DNA of 64,000 nucleotides, taken from positions 386,717,039-386,781,038 of the forward strand of contig CM046879.1 of NCBI GenBank assembly GCA_025667525.1. Reading direction: 5' to 3'. Positions within the stretch are counted from its first letter, which is position 1; every line of letters starts with the position of its first letter. Shown one piece after another: positions 1 to 11,412 of this stretch. The stretch is from Glebionis coronaria. Lineage: Eukaryota > Streptophyta > Magnoliopsida > Asterales > Asteraceae. A model generated the notes under the pieces. That model was not told where the DNA came from, searched no databases, and saw nothing but the letters and a program-made list of their open reading frames with translations. A program made the translations under genes and the position numbers.

Positions 1-720
1 ACCTAACTTAATTTAAAACTATTTTAGAAAAATTTTAAACTAACCAAAACTATTTAAAATGATTTAAAAACTATTAAAACTAATAAAACTTAAAATAATT
101 ATAAAAATAAATCTAAGGACTATGAAAATATTCTAAAAGTTGTAAAACTACTAACTTTAGCTATTCGAATTAGGAAAAATGAAAAAAGTAGAAAAAACTA
201 ACTTTCAATTTTTAATAAAAAAATAATAATAAAATATTCAAAAAAATTCAAAGTTTGTAAAAAAATTCAAAAAAATTACCAAAAATCTAGAATAATGTAA
301 CTAAGACATAAATGAATCAAAAGTTTCCAAAACCTTTTTAATAATATTATATTAATTTCTAAAGTTGGTTAAAAACCCTAAAATAATATAAAATAAAAAA
401 TAAGTTAAATAGAAAACTTTATTAGCTGTAAACCTCAAAAATATACTTAAAAACCTAAAAACTATTTTTCCAGATTTTTAAAATGCTTTTTCCTATTTTT
501 TATTTACTTTCTAAAATTTAAAATTAAAATAATCCTAGTAAATTAATTAAACACGTGAAAAATAAAATTTTTTAACCAAAAAGTCCTAAACCTAAATAAA
601 AACAATGGAAAAATGCTAAGTGGTAAAAATCTAAAGAGAATAAGCTGAAATCAGCTTATTTCTAAGCTGATTGATTTATTAAGCTACAAACAAGCACTCC
701 TTAAATATTTAAAAGTCCAA

Positions 721-812
721 GTGATAACCAGTCAAAGACCCTAGGGCAACTAGTTATCACGTTGGAGTGTGAGAGGAGTGGCGCAGGTTCGAGTCCTGGC
801 CACGTCCTTTTT
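721..812 (+). other. Hairpin plus tRNA-like B-box inside the LTR of A
   Basis: A 12-bp inverted repeat (721-732 with 749-760) is followed by GGTTCGAGTCC at 786-796, an exact match to the Pol III B-box consensus GGTTCRANNCC, and then a run of five T. The other LTR copy (22454-22584) has a perfect 12-bp stem but a mutated B-box (GTTCAAGTCC). I could not fold a full tRNA cloverleaf because the acceptor stem is missing. It may be a fossil tRNA-derived SINE fragment captured by the LTR. Confidence 0.45.
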
Positions 813-1753
813 ACAAAAACTTTTTTTTTTCTTTTTTAAACTTTAAAAACTCAAAAACAGTGACCTTAACTTAATCTAAAACAAACTCTTAATCCAAAAA
901 TAAGCTAGAATCAAAGCTATAGAATCAAAACAATGCCCAGTTAGGCTTGATGAACACAAGGAAAAAACCGTATCTTCACTTGTGAAGATAGAACAATGGG
1001 GGCACCCCTACACTCAGTTGAGTGTAGGGAGTCAAATATAGCAAGGAAAAACACAAACCAATACACAAATTCAAGCACAATAGCCCCAAATGCAGTCACT
1101 AGATAGTAGGGGGCTTTGTGGGACCTTTGCTGATGCAATGTGCACTTGAGTGAGTTTTGGTTGGCCAAAACTTACTCAAGTCACTCACAAACTTCCAACA
1201 ATCAAGCACAACACTAGGTAACACCCAAATCTAACCAACTACAAAGTTTCAAGTAACAAATCTCACTAAATCAAGGCAGAAATAGGGTTACTGATTTGGA
1301 CAATGTTTAACAAAAATTAAGGCATGCAAACTGATTTTTTCTACCAAGAATGAAACAAACTAACAATTGTGACCTACCAAGACCCTAAGTAGTGTATTTA
1401 GCTAGTTTTTAAGACAAAAAGCTTGTCAAACTACCTTCTTAAAACCCTAATCCAAACACCCCTTTAAAAATCTGAAAATGTGATCTTCAAACAAAGACTT
1501 TCAAAAACTTAATCAAATTGACTCCTACTACTTCTAACATGCATAACAAACATATATAAACCTGAACAAACCAAATTCAACACATAAAAACAAGCTTCTT
1601 ACAAAATCACATAAATCACTTAGATCACAAATTTTGAAAACTGAAAATGAGGTACAAGCCAAGTTACCTTGTGGGACCTACAATCCAGGTCCAACAATGG
1701 CTGAAAAGCCACCTCCTTTCAGGCTGGGGCCTGAGCTGAACCTTTTTGGTTGT

Positions 1754-1758
1754 TTGAA
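1754..1758. repeat. Target site duplication TTGAA of element E (left)
   Basis: TTGAA here and at 13689-13693 flank element E exactly. The uninterrupted LTR of A carries one TTGAA at 23528-23532, which is the preserved empty site. Confidence 0.95.
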
Positions 1759-2263
1759 TGTTGATCCCAAACTTAGATCGATTAGCTTTGTGTATACGAG
1801 ATTAGATCAAGTAATACACGTAGAGAAACCTTTGTATATGCTTTATGAATCTAAGTGTTATGCGGAATTTAACACTTAAACAAGAACACACAAGATATAA
1901 ACAAACTTTCACTTTGATTATCAATGTCGAACTTGCTTACAATGAAAGATGTTTATGAACGAAAACTTATATAAAACTTATATCAAACATTAACCTAAAG
2001 GCCTTCTTTTATAGATACAAGAAGCCTTGTACAATAATCTACGTATCAGCTATTCTAGGTAAAGATAAACATAGAAAATACATTGTCGTTTCTATCCTTA
2101 CTAGAAGTATTCTAGAATATAATAAACGTGTAGATTATATCTTCCATCAGTGCTGATCTTCAATGTGTCAACGCTTGACTTTAACTTGTCAACGCTTGAG
2201 CTGTCAGCGCTTGTTTTGTTCTTGTCAGCACTCAAGTGATCTGGCCTTAATTTATTCCCAACA
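1759..2263 (-). repeat. 3' LTR of element E
   Basis: The LTR has 505 bp and is bounded by TG and CA. In the sense (minus) direction it starts TGTTGGGAATAAA, carries four GTCARCG-type motifs near its U3 start (2224, 2203, 2188, 2167 in plus coordinates) and has a CTATAAAAG box at about 2006-2014. It differs from the 5' LTR at three sites, two near 1918-1930 and one at 2230. Confidence 0.95.
2167..2234 (-). repeat. GTCARCG repeat cluster in the 3' LTR of E
   Basis: Motif starts on the plus strand are 2167, 2188, 2203 and 2224, giving spacings of 21, 15 and 21 bp. The same set occurs in the 5' LTR at 13592-13659. The cluster lies about 150-220 bp upstream of the LTR TATA box in the transcribed direction. 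Confidence 0.85.
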
Positions 2264-2281
2264 ATCCTCCCCTAAACTTGA
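2264..2281 (-). other. Polypurine tract of element E
   Basis: On the minus strand AAGTTTAGGGGAGGAT directly abuts the 3' LTR. This is the standard plus-strand primer site of LTR retrotransposons. Confidence 0.9.
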
Positions 2282-3696
2282 TATCCACTCTTATGATCAA
2301 GTTTCTGAATAAGCATTAAGAACTAGGAGGAGTCTGACAAACCTTCTCATATTGATATAGAATAAATCTTATCAAATCTTTTGCCACGTCACTTGAATAA
2401 TCTATTTCCAGCTGAGTGTCCTTCATCTTTTCCAAAACAGCCTTGGATATGAAATACTGAGCATCCACAAGTAGATACTCAGCAAACTTTGTAGAACTCA
2501 AATGGTATACACCAGCAGCTGAATATAACCTCCATTGAAGACCACTGAGGTCATCTTCAAGATCCTTCCATATTGCAGGATCTTCATCTTTTGGCCCACA
2601 CATTCTTTTGAATGTGGTCCAAAGTTTTATTCCATTAGCTGAAGTTGGTGCTTCAGCTTCATACTTGGTCTCCAGCAACCTCCAAAGGTCCACCAAGTCT
2701 TCTCTATCACAACTTGCAAATAAAGATATGAGAGTGGTAAAAGTGTGTACCTCCTTGCCAAATCTGCCAATCTTCCAGAACCCACATTCATCTTCCTAAT
2801 AACTCACAATTGGGTTCCTGGAATCTAATCGTAACACTTGCACCATATCTGAAGCTTCTAATGGGGAGAGCTTGAGGCTCTTTCTTATAACTGCTTCACC
2901 TGGATATAGTAGATCCATATCTTTTGGAAACTCAAATCTAAATCCCTTCTTCACTGGGAACCATCATAGCTTTCCTGATTTCCATTTCTTCTACAAGTTG
3001 CTCCTTTCTTTCATCTGAAAGAAGTCTGAGAGTGTTTGCTTCCTGCACGCTCACCCAAATGGGATAAGCCCTGTTTTCCAACTCATCAAATGTCAAAGCC
3101 TTCAATTTCTGATGTGTCCATCCAACTCCATGACATCTGAGCAACATAAAATAGAGCTCCCTTCTACCCCTTTTTAACTCTGAGAGAATATTGCTTGCCT
3201 TGTGCTTCAAAATTACCTTACAATCCTTCTGAACTCTAAGAAGAAGCTCCAAACCCCATATTTGATCTGAAATGGTCAAGTCTGGATTATCCATGCAGCT
3301 TTCTTCCCAAGCATTGTACATTTGAACCACCTCTGGCATGTCAAAGTCAACCTGCAATTTCAATTCTCTCAGCTTCTCTTTAGCCAACTCATCTCCATAC
3401 TCAAGCCTTTCAGGTTCTATAATCACCACACTTGAGTCTGAGCTAGCTCCATCACTTTCTTCTTCTAAAGTCACAACAAATGGTGACTTTTCCTTTTCAT
3501 CTTGTTCCATGATTTGTGCAGCTAATCTTCTATCAAATTCAACCTGGGCTGCATCTTTTGGACCAAACTCTTCTACCATTTTACCCTTACCCTTATCTGA
3601 TGGTGCAATGGTTGGTAAGGTATATGGTAATACCTGAGTAGAAACCTCCTTGATGATAGATGATGACTGGGATACATCACCTTCATGTGCAGGTCT

Positions 3697-3790
3697 GTCA
3701 ACGCCCAAATTTATCCTGTCAGCGCCCAAAATACTTCTATCAGCGTCCAAATTTGCCTTGTCAACGCTCAAATATTTTCCCTCAGCGCCT
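3697..3790 (-). repeat. GTCARCG repeat cluster inside ORF3 of E (exact 21-bp period)
   Basis: Five motifs start at 3697, 3718, 3739, 3760 and 3781, every interval exactly 21 bp. In the sense frame they encode a seven-residue repeat of the type L-x-(V/A)-D-(K/R)-x-x (for example LDADRSI, LGADRIN). Confidence 0.9.
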
Positions 3791-4443
3791 TGTGTAACCT
3801 CTCTCAACATAGCTGTAAATGATAAATTTAGGTTGGTAGGAGAGATTAAGGACGTATCAAAACCTGTTTGTTCCTTCAAAGTTGTAAGGGCTTCAGCAAC
3901 ATCCATTGATTGACCATCTTGGCTGCCCTTATCACTCAGATTTCTTTGATCTTCCTCCCCTTTGGAAGGCTCCTCCATACCCCTTCTAGCACGATCACTT
4001 TCCAAAACAACAATCCTCTCCCTCAATTGCTTGAGTTCAAAGCCTTGGGAGCTGACAATTTGTACTAAGTCTGCATTTTGCTTTTGCAAGCTAATGCAGA
4101 CTGCCGTCAATTCCATAAGAGTCATTGGTTCCAGTCTGCCCTCTTCTAAAATAGGGATTTGACCTCCCAAATCTGATTCATTGGGCAAGGATGAGGACTT
4201 AATGATGGTGGGACTGCCTTGGCCAGCGCTTAAGACAGAACCAATAGTCCCAGCCTCATCCAGGTCACCAGCCACACTTGTGGTGGTGGTTCTCTCTGCT
4301 TCATGGCTAGGACCACCAGAGGAGAACACTCCAGTAGTCCTTTGGCGTTTTATCAACCTATATTCAGGGGGTGTGGAAGATGGTGTGGAAGAATGGGTGG
4401 ATGTGGGTTGGTTAAGGGGTGTTTGGGATTGTGAAGGTTGTGT

Positions 4444-4495
4444 GTCAGCATTGGAAATAGGCACATCAACGCCAACATTGGATGTGTCAGCGTCA
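4444..4495 (-). repeat. GTCARCG repeat cluster, second site in ORF3 of E
   Basis: Motifs start at 4444, 4465 and 4486, spacing 21 and 21 bp. They encode NADT, VGVD and NADT segments in the Pro/Gln-rich part of the protein. Confidence 0.8.
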
Positions 4496-5659
4496 AAGGG
4501 TTGTTGGTCAATTTGCATGTGTTCAGGTGAGGGTAAAGGTTCAGGAATAGGTTCAAGTTGTGGTTGAGGGTCAATTTGAGGTTGGGGGTCTGGTTGGGGT
4601 TGTGCTGCTGCAATAACAGCAAGCATGGTTGGGGTTAAAGGTAGGTATCTATGGGGTGGTGAATCCATCTTCATAAAAATAGCTTTCTTTTGCTCAGGGA
4701 TCTTATAAAAATCATTGTGATCCCTTGAGCAGTATCCTTGATCATCAAAAATCATTTGCAGAAAACAGGGATAAGCTAAAGTCATTTTTGTCCCCTTGTT
4801 TTTACACATCCCCTCAAAAATCATTTTAGAATAGTTATATTTTTGCCCTGTTCCAATGCACACAATAGCACTGGCAATGGATCTATTGATCTCATTGTGT
4901 GTAGTACATTTGGGACTCAAACATTGAAGGAGGACGTGTATGAGGTACTTCCAGGCTGGGGAAATTCCTGCTTATGATACTTGTTTAGAGTACCTTCATC
5001 AGGAAAGGGATATCCCAAAGCCCTAAGCCCTTGTTCTATTTCATTTATGGGAAGGGTGGCTATACCATCAGCATCATCAAGATGCAAGGCTTGGCGTACC
5101 AAAGCCTCAGTAACCACCCAAGACCTCCCATGAACAATAGAAGTTAATGTGGTCACTCCATTAACTGTTGAGGAACTAACAGTGTTCCAAAACTGCTTAA
5201 TGTGTGTGACTGGAATGAGTGGTGCATGAGAAAGAGCATACCTTAATGGGGATGCGTTCAAATACGCCACCAATTGTGTGTATTGGGGAAAAAGATCATT
5301 ATCAGCTTCAAGATAAGCAATCATGTTGTGTTGTGATCTGAACCCCAATTCCAATTCTGCTGAGTTAAACTTTGGTGCCATTGATGAAAGCTGTTAATTT
5401 TAAGTGTAGAAGATGAAGTTGATAAGAGAAAATTGTTAGACAAGAATTATAGATACCCTGTTTTAAAATAGGAGCCAAATTTATAGGAGAGTAAGAATGC
5501 ATGTGATTGGCCCAAAAATAGGCAAAGATTTTCAAAAATCAATCATGAAAATATTGAAAAAGTTATAAGTTATCTCATGCATTAAATGAAAGTAACAACT
5601 CCTAAAATTACGGCTTGAAAATATGTCAAAAAGTAACAACTGGGTAGGTCCCATTGAGT

Positions 5660-5779
5660 GTCAACGGTCAAAAATAACCTATCAACGCCCAACGGCTATA
5701 ATCTTGTCAACGTTTGCCTAAAGCCATGTCAGCATCCATTTTGGTCACAACAACGCTTGGAAAATTCTTGTCAGCGTCC
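5660..5779 (-). repeat. GTCARCG repeat cluster upstream of ORF3 of E
   Basis: Motif starts are about 5660, 5681, 5706, 5728, 5749 and 5770, giving spacings of 21, 25, 22, 21 and 21 bp. The cluster lies 175-290 bp upstream of the candidate TATA box for ORF3. Confidence 0.8.
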
Positions 5780-6423
5780 AAAAATAAAATTATTTTAAAA
5801 AGAGAAAAATGACCTTAACAAGTAATTTATCCTAGAGAAGATAACCACAAGTTGATAATTATCATAGGGCGGCAAGCACTGTCCAGTTATGCACACTTGC
5901 ATAAGCAAGATAGACATAACAGTCCTCTAGTGTCCCTTGCTAACCAAAATTCTTAACAACAAAGTTACCTTATAAAATCCTTGTTACTCCCAGGTAAATC
6001 CCATATCAAAATCATTCCCAAGTCTCCCAACAGACCACAACCAATTCTAGGCCAAAAATGTCTTGGCAGCATGCAAAGTTGATATACTATGCATGCTACA
6101 GTGCCTCATGATTTAGTAAAACTAACTCATACTCACCTGTGGACAAAATCTAGAATTATGATAAGAGTATCATATGGATACCCAAACATCCTAAAGGTTC
6201 CTAAAACCTCCCCTTAAACTATGATACATAAAGTTTGCTAAAATCATGCATGAACATAAAAAATTTATGTCAAGATAGGAATGAAACATTCCAACCATCA
6301 TCCATAAATAAAAACTTGTCCAAATGCTTCTCCATTGATCCATAAGCAACTCTGTATCCAATGGTATACTGCTAACACCATCTGCACATTTTGATTGAAA
6401 ACCACAAAACTAACATTGTTGCT

Positions 6424-6540
6424 GACAACGCCCCGATAACACATGACAGCGTTGAGGGAAGCTTTGTCAGCGTTAGACAATTATATTGCTGACAACGTTG
6501 CAAAAACACTTATCAGCGTTCAAGCAACCTTTGTCAGTGT
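6424..6540 (-). repeat. GTCARCG repeat cluster just 3' of pol of E
   Basis: Motif starts are 6424, 6445, 6466, 6491, 6512 and 6533, with spacings 21, 21, 25, 21 and 21 bp. The cluster is non-coding and begins about 100 bp after the pol stop codon. Confidence 0.85.
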
Positions 6541-6637
6541 TAGAAAAATATAGTGGAAAATCTAAATCATCAATAAGACCAATAATAATAATGCATCATC
6601 CTGTATATACTTTTTCAAAAAGAATCCAAAACACATA

Positions 6638-9600
6638 TTATGTGAGATTAACCATTCCAATACTTGTTACCAAGTATTGAAATCTCCCAGCATCAAAAGG
6701 TTTAGTTAATAAATCTGACACATTTTCCTCAGTGTCAACCCTACCTGGTTGTATTAAACCTTTCTCAAAGCAATCTCTTATAAAATGGTGTCTAATTTCT
6801 ATGTGTTTAGTTTTAGAATGATGTACAGGATTCTTAATGATGCATAAAGTACTATTATTGTCAACAAATATCTTAGTATGCATGAAATTATACCCATAGT
6901 CCAACAGCTGGTTCTGAATCCACAACACTTGGCCACAACATGCAGCTGCAGCCACATACTCTGCTTCAGTTGTAGAATTAGCCACCACTGTTTGTTTCTT
7001 GCATTGCCAAGATATTAACCTGCTCCCAAGAAACTGACATCCACCAGTTGTGGATTTCCTATCAAACTTATCACCTCCATAATCACTATCTGAATATGAA
7101 ATCAGCTCTAATGGTGAATCCTTTGGGTACCACACACCAAGAGTAGGGTAGCATCTTAGGTACCTAAAGATCCTCTTCACATCATAAAGGTGACATTCTT
7201 TGGGAGTCACTTGATGGCGTGCACAAGCACACACAGCAAACATAATGTCAGGTCTAGAAGCAGTAAGATACATCAAGGATCCAATCATGGATCTATAATG
7301 CCTGACATCAACATCTTTCCTATCTCCAATCTTTCCCCAAGGGTGTTCTCTATCCATAGGAGTAGTAGCCCTCTTTTCATGTGGAGAAAATCCAAACTTC
7401 CTCAAGATCTCAGCAACATATTTGTCCTGGGAGATGAAGATACCATCTTCTTTTTGCTGAACTTGTAAACCAAGAAAGAAGTTCATCTCCCCCATAGCAC
7501 TTATCTTGAATTTGTCTGTCATAAGCTTGGAGAAATCCTCACTCATCTTTGGATCAGTAGACCCAAAAATGATATCATCAACATAGACCTGCACAAGCAA
7601 CACATCCTTGCCTTTCTTCTTTGTAAATAGTGTCTGATCTATGGTGCCCCTCTTGAATCCATTGTCCACCAAATAGGTAGACAAAGTACCATACCATCCT
7701 CTAGGGGCTTGATGAAGGCCATACATAGCCTTTTTTACTCTATACACTTTATCTGGATGCTCTGGATCCTCAAAACCAGGAGGTTGCATCACATAAACTT
7801 CTTCAACAATAGTTCCATAGAGGAAAGCACTCTTGACATCCATTTGATAGACTGTGAATCCCATGCAAGAGGCATAGGCTAGAAAAATCCTAATAGCTTC
7901 AATCGTTGCAACTGGTGCAAAGACCTCCTCATAGTCTATCCCCTCCTCTTGTGTATAACCTTGAGCCACTAACCTTGCCTTGTTTCTGACCACAATACCT
8001 CTTTCATCTCTTTTGTTCCTGAGAACCCATCTTGTCCCAATAGGTCTGACATATCTAGGACAATCAACCAGCTCCCAAACATCCTGAATTGCAAATTGGT
8101 GAAGCTCATCCTGCATTGCTTCCACCCAACTTGGTTCTTTGAGAGCATCAAATATTTTCTTGGGTTCTTCTTGTGACAGAAAACATGCAAACAAACATGC
8201 TTGCACAAGAGGGGTATCAACCTTCTTGTGTATATTGGCAATAAATCCACCAAGACCTTGATGAGATCTTCTAGTCTGAACTGGAGTCATAATATCACCA
8301 ATGATCTGAGATGTGGGGTGATTCTTCATTGTGGAAGTGACAACCCCTCCTTCAAAAAGTCTGGTGTCCTCAACCTCACGCTCCATGTTGCCAATATCTT
8401 CTTCATCAGACTCTCTTTGATCAATGTGAACTTCTTCAAGTATATTGGAAGGTCCACCTTGTTCAAAACTGGAAGAGAAAAGATGCCCATAAGTGTTGTC
8501 AACGTCTGAATCTTGGTTGTCAGCGTCTGGGCTAACAGCGCTTGAAATGTTGTTGTCAACGTCTGAGCCATCAACGTCTGAATTGGTCTTGTCAGCGCTA
8601 AATATGCCTTTGTCAGCGCCTGAAGAACCAGGCATGTTTGTATCTGGTGGTATTTGGAAACCACCATTATCTTGTCCAGCAGTAGCAGCAGCAGCAAAAG
8701 CATCTGTCCAAATGGGAATTGTGACATATTCTAATGTAGGAGATGCCTTTTCTTCTTGTGATCCAACCCTCTCATTAACCTGTGTACCTGAAACATTAAC
8801 AACTTGTTCCTCCACAACATTTGAAGTTACCTTCACAATGTCTGGATTAGTGACAGGCATATAATTTAAAGTTCTAGATAAGGGTTCCAAATCAAACAAC
8901 CAATTAGGACCACTCTCAGGATCACTAGGTTTATTCTCTAATAACCTAACATGTACTCTCTCAACTATACGTTTGTCCGTCTTAAGATAAACCCTATAAC
9001 CCTTGCTCTGCACTGAATACCCCATGAAGTAACCTTCATCACCTTTTGCACTAAATTTTCCTAAGGCATCACTAGTATCTAATACTACTACATGACAACC
9101 AAAAGGTCTGAGAAAACCAATATTAGGTTTTCTTCCCCAAAGTAACTCATAAGGTGTTTTGTTCTGAATTTTGTTAACTAATGCTCTATTTTGCACATAG
9201 CATGCTGTATTAACAGCCTCAGCCCAAAAGGCTATTGGAAAGTGAGCATCAGCCAACATTGTTCTGGCTGCTTCAATTAGGGTTCTATTTTTCCTCTCAG
9301 CAACCCCATTTTGTTGTGGGGTTCTAGCAATACTAAATTGCCTAGTAATTCCTTTCCTAGCACAGTAATCATCTAGCTTCTTGTTCCTAAATTCTCCACC
9401 ATTATCACTCCTAAGCATCTTAACCTCATTGCCAGACCTTTTCTCAATCTGAGTGATAAAATCAATAAGAACATCATCTGTGTCACTCTTCATTGCTAGA
9501 AAGAATGTCCAAGTAAATCAAGAAAAGTCATCTGTGACAACAAAGCAATATGACTTACCATTCAAACTTTCTATATTTGTTGGACCAAAGAGGTCCATGT

Positions 9601-10276
9601 GAAGCATATGAAGAGGTCTGGAACTAGTATGCACCTGTTTGGACTTGAATGAGACCTTGTGCTGCTTGCCTTTAAGACATGCAACACAAGAGTGGTCATT
9701 GTGGAAGGCCTTCTCAGGCAAACCATCAACTAAACCAAGCCTCACAAGTCTATTTATATTTTTAAAATTTATGTGCCCTAGTCTCCTGTGCCACAAATTA
9801 CTTTCATCTACTGAGGCCTTAGCATAAAAACAAGACATATTTGTATTCATTTTAATCCCATTTAAATTCACATTATATATGTCCTTATGCCTAGGTGTTC
9901 TATACTCAATATATTTCTCATCAGGGATCTTAAAATCCTTGCTTAACAGCAAACACTCAGTATTGGTAAAAAGAACCTTATTTTTGTTATCACATACTTG
10001 TGATACACTAAACAGTTTATAATCAAGTTCTTTTACCAGGTAGACGTTCTCAAAACGCAAATTATTGGTGAGAATGGTTCCTTTGCCTGTGATAGTTCCA
10101 TATCCTCCTCCAAAGTATACCTTATCATCATCTTTAATAGGGGTGAAATTCGTCAGATAGTCTTCCTTCCCTGTCATGTGCCTTGAGCATCCACTATCCC
10201 AATATCCATAATCATTGATATGTCTTTGAATGCCCTGCACATAAAGAAAACAAATTAGTTTTCTTTGGGAACCCAA
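6638..10276 (-). pseudogene. pol: Pol polyprotein of Sirevirus E (PR-INT-RT-RH), one in-frame stop
   Basis: The polyprotein cuts itself, integrates cDNA and copies the element RNA. In order: aspartic protease site DSGCSRHMTG (plus coordinates near 10170-10200); GAG-pre-integrase and HHCC zinc finger (LWHRRLGHINF ... CVACLKGK); integrase core with catalytic D, D and E ([29 protein letters not shown]); reverse transcriptase with YVDD at about 7571-7589; RNase H ([28 protein letters not shown]). The only break is TGA at about 9518-9520 where relatives have Arg (DDFSR), consistent with a CGA to TGA transition. The frame is -1 relative to gag. GTCARCG repeats encode the INT-RT linker at 8498-8621. 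Near-complete length and a recent LTR pair suggest it was active until recently. Confidence 0.93.
8498..8621 (-). repeat. GTCARCG repeat cluster inside pol of E (INT-RT linker)
   Basis: Seven motifs start at 8498, 8519, 8534, 8555, 8570, 8591 and 8612, with spacings 21, 15, 21, 15, 21 and 21 bp. All are multiples of three, and all are read as (A/V)-D in the protein ([16 protein letters not shown] and similar). Confidence 0.88.
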
Positions 10277-10545
10277 GTCTCTAAAGACTTAGATTCATCT
10301 GGTTGTTCAATAAGAACAGACTTAGTTCTCATAACAACCCCATTCTCATCCTTTTTAGGATGAAATACCCAGTTAACCCCAATAGGTTTTGTAATGACCT
10401 TTGAAATGTAATTAAATCTATTGCAGGTCATTGAAATCCCATTATTATTAGGGTTTTGATCTTTCTTGGGTCTCCATGTTAAGCTTGTAGAAGCTTTAGA
10501 CCCCTTACCTTGTGGCTGCAAATATTTAGTTCTGGTCACGTTTCT

Positions 10546-10595
10546 GTCAGCGTTTGAATTTGTCATGTCAACGCTGAAATTACCCTTGTCAATGT
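10546..10595 (-). repeat. GTCARCG repeats, Gag-Pol linker of E (distal)
   Basis: Motifs start at 10546, 10567 and 10588, spacing 21 and 21 bp; a partial GTCACG lies at 10535. Confidence 0.8.
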
Positions 10596-10746
10596 TGAAC
10601 CTAGGGTTTGCTACAGAAACCTATTGCCTATTTGACCAGGTGTTTGTCTTTTGAAATGGTCTTTGTCCATGAGTGTTAGACCTTCTAGAAAAGAATGGGG
10701 CAGGTCTAATCACTTGTGGACTTTGCTGCACACAAGGTTTGGGTCT

Positions 10747-10815
10747 GACAACGTTTGACTTTCTAACAACGTTGACTTTCTTCCTGTCAGCGCTGAAATT
10801 GTTCCTGTCAGCGCT
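10747..10815 (-). repeat. GTCARCG repeats, Gag-Pol linker of E (proximal)
   Basis: Motifs start at about 10747, 10765, 10786 and 10807, spacing 18, 21 and 21 bp. They are translated in the same frame as elsewhere as (A/V)-D or, where mutated, V-V. Confidence 0.78.
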
Positions 10816-11412
10816 GGCTTTGGGAGCGTTGACACACTTGTATGCCAAATGTGAAAAGCTACCACAAGTAGACACAACCTTAGGTCTAGTAGAGAAGAAA
10901 CCTGTTCCATGATTGCTAACTTGGCTCTTGGGTGACCTATTATTCCTATACATCTCTGCATATTTAATGGTAGGTCTTCTAACAGTGTTTGAGCCTAGGT
11001 CAACAGCTTTACCAGTGATTGGGTGAGTAACCTTAATGGGTGGTGATTCATTGGGACTTTCACATAGCAAACCTCCCTTAACAAATAAAGTAGGGTTAGC
11101 TTTCTTCCACTCATTTAGGTCAGTCAATTTTTGTTGATACTTTTCCACTGGAGTGACAACTCTTGGTGGAGGAATGAATTCCTCCTCTTGGAGCTCTGGT
11201 AAACCAGTCCAAGATAAGTCCCTTCGTTGGACACCATAGAAGTCACCAGCTGGTGGTGGAACCAGAGAGTAATCATTCATCCCAATCCCAGTCATGTCCT
11301 TAGGATCCCTTTGTTTAGCTACACAGTCTCCTAGGGTTTGGGTGGCTTTATCAAATCTTTGAATTTTGAGGTCAACATTATCTTTATTCTTAATGGCCTC
11401 ATCTAACTTAGA

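Larger units (their letters stand above)
1..1758 (-). repeat. 3' LTR of element A, distal segment
   Basis: This stretch matches 21741-23532 of the other LTR almost base for base. About 470 bp of LTR end lie left of the window. Compared with the other copy it lacks about 40 bp present near 22733-22772; the loss is bounded by ACAA on both sides, which fits a microhomology deletion. It is very AT-rich and has no coding capacity I trust. The last five bases (TTGAA) are the target duplication of element E. Confidence 0.9.
2316..5381 (-). pseudogene. Env-position ORF (ORF3) of Sirevirus E, frame broken twice
   Basis: The ORF lies between pol and the polypurine tract, where Sireviruses carry an envelope-like ORF. 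Its true function is unknown. It reads from ATG at 5381 to about 4963, changes frame at an AATTTCCCC tract, continues 4960-2938, and returns to the first frame down to a stop at 2316; about 1,020 codons in total. The N-terminal part has the pattern P-x-x-x-x-x-x-FW followed by a 'G...lt...v...L.l' segment shared with the corresponding ORF of D. The centre is Pro/Gln-rich with a short coiled coil, and the C-terminal part begins about REDLVDLWRLLETKY. I recall very similar proteins predicted in Asteraceae genomes. I see no convincing signal peptide or envelope-type membrane segment. GTCARCG repeats are translated at 3697-3790 and 4444-4495. Confidence 0.75.
5382..6637 (-). promoter_or_regulatory. 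Pol to ORF3 spacer of E with candidate internal promoter
   Basis: I find no gene here. Two GTCARCG clusters are present. A CTATAAATTTGG box on the minus strand at about 5478-5486 lies about 100 bp upstream of the ORF3 start codon at 5381, a normal distance for a plant core promoter and 5' leader. The promoter role is inferred. The remaining sequence is AT-rich without clear structure. Confidence 0.45.
10255..11412 (-). pseudogene. gag: C-terminal extension of Gag of Sirevirus E (Gag-Pol linker)
   Basis: This continues the gag frame after an in-frame TAG at 11413-11415 and contains a second TAG at 10621-10623. It ends with ...ETWVPKEN and a stop at 10255-10257. A W-V-P-K segment just before the protease is usual in plant copia polyproteins. 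The sequence is basic and Ser/Asn-rich and contains two GTCARCG clusters translated as SADRNNF, SADRKK and NSNADRN. The pol frame starts in the overlap at the -1 frame. Immediately after the stop, CTAAT, a T-rich tract and GCAG resemble a plant 3' splice site. Confidence 0.75.

Noticed and set aside
721..812. Complete tRNA gene
   Set aside because: Only the B-box and part of a T-arm are present; the acceptor and D arms cannot be formed.
941..1168. 75-codon minus-strand frame in the LTR of A, also at 22708-22941
   Set aside because: It is open in both LTR copies and has a hydrophobic stretch, but its end differs because of the indel and there is no family match; conservation is expected from LTR identity alone.
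4181..4567. 128-codon plus-strand frame opposite ORF3 of E
   Set aside because: It is the antisense shadow of the Pro/Gln-rich part of ORF3.
3697..8621. CRISPR-like array from regularly spaced GTCARCG motifs
   Set aside because: The repeat unit is only about 8 bp, spacers are similar and short, most copies are in coding sequence, and the DNA is nuclear plant DNA.
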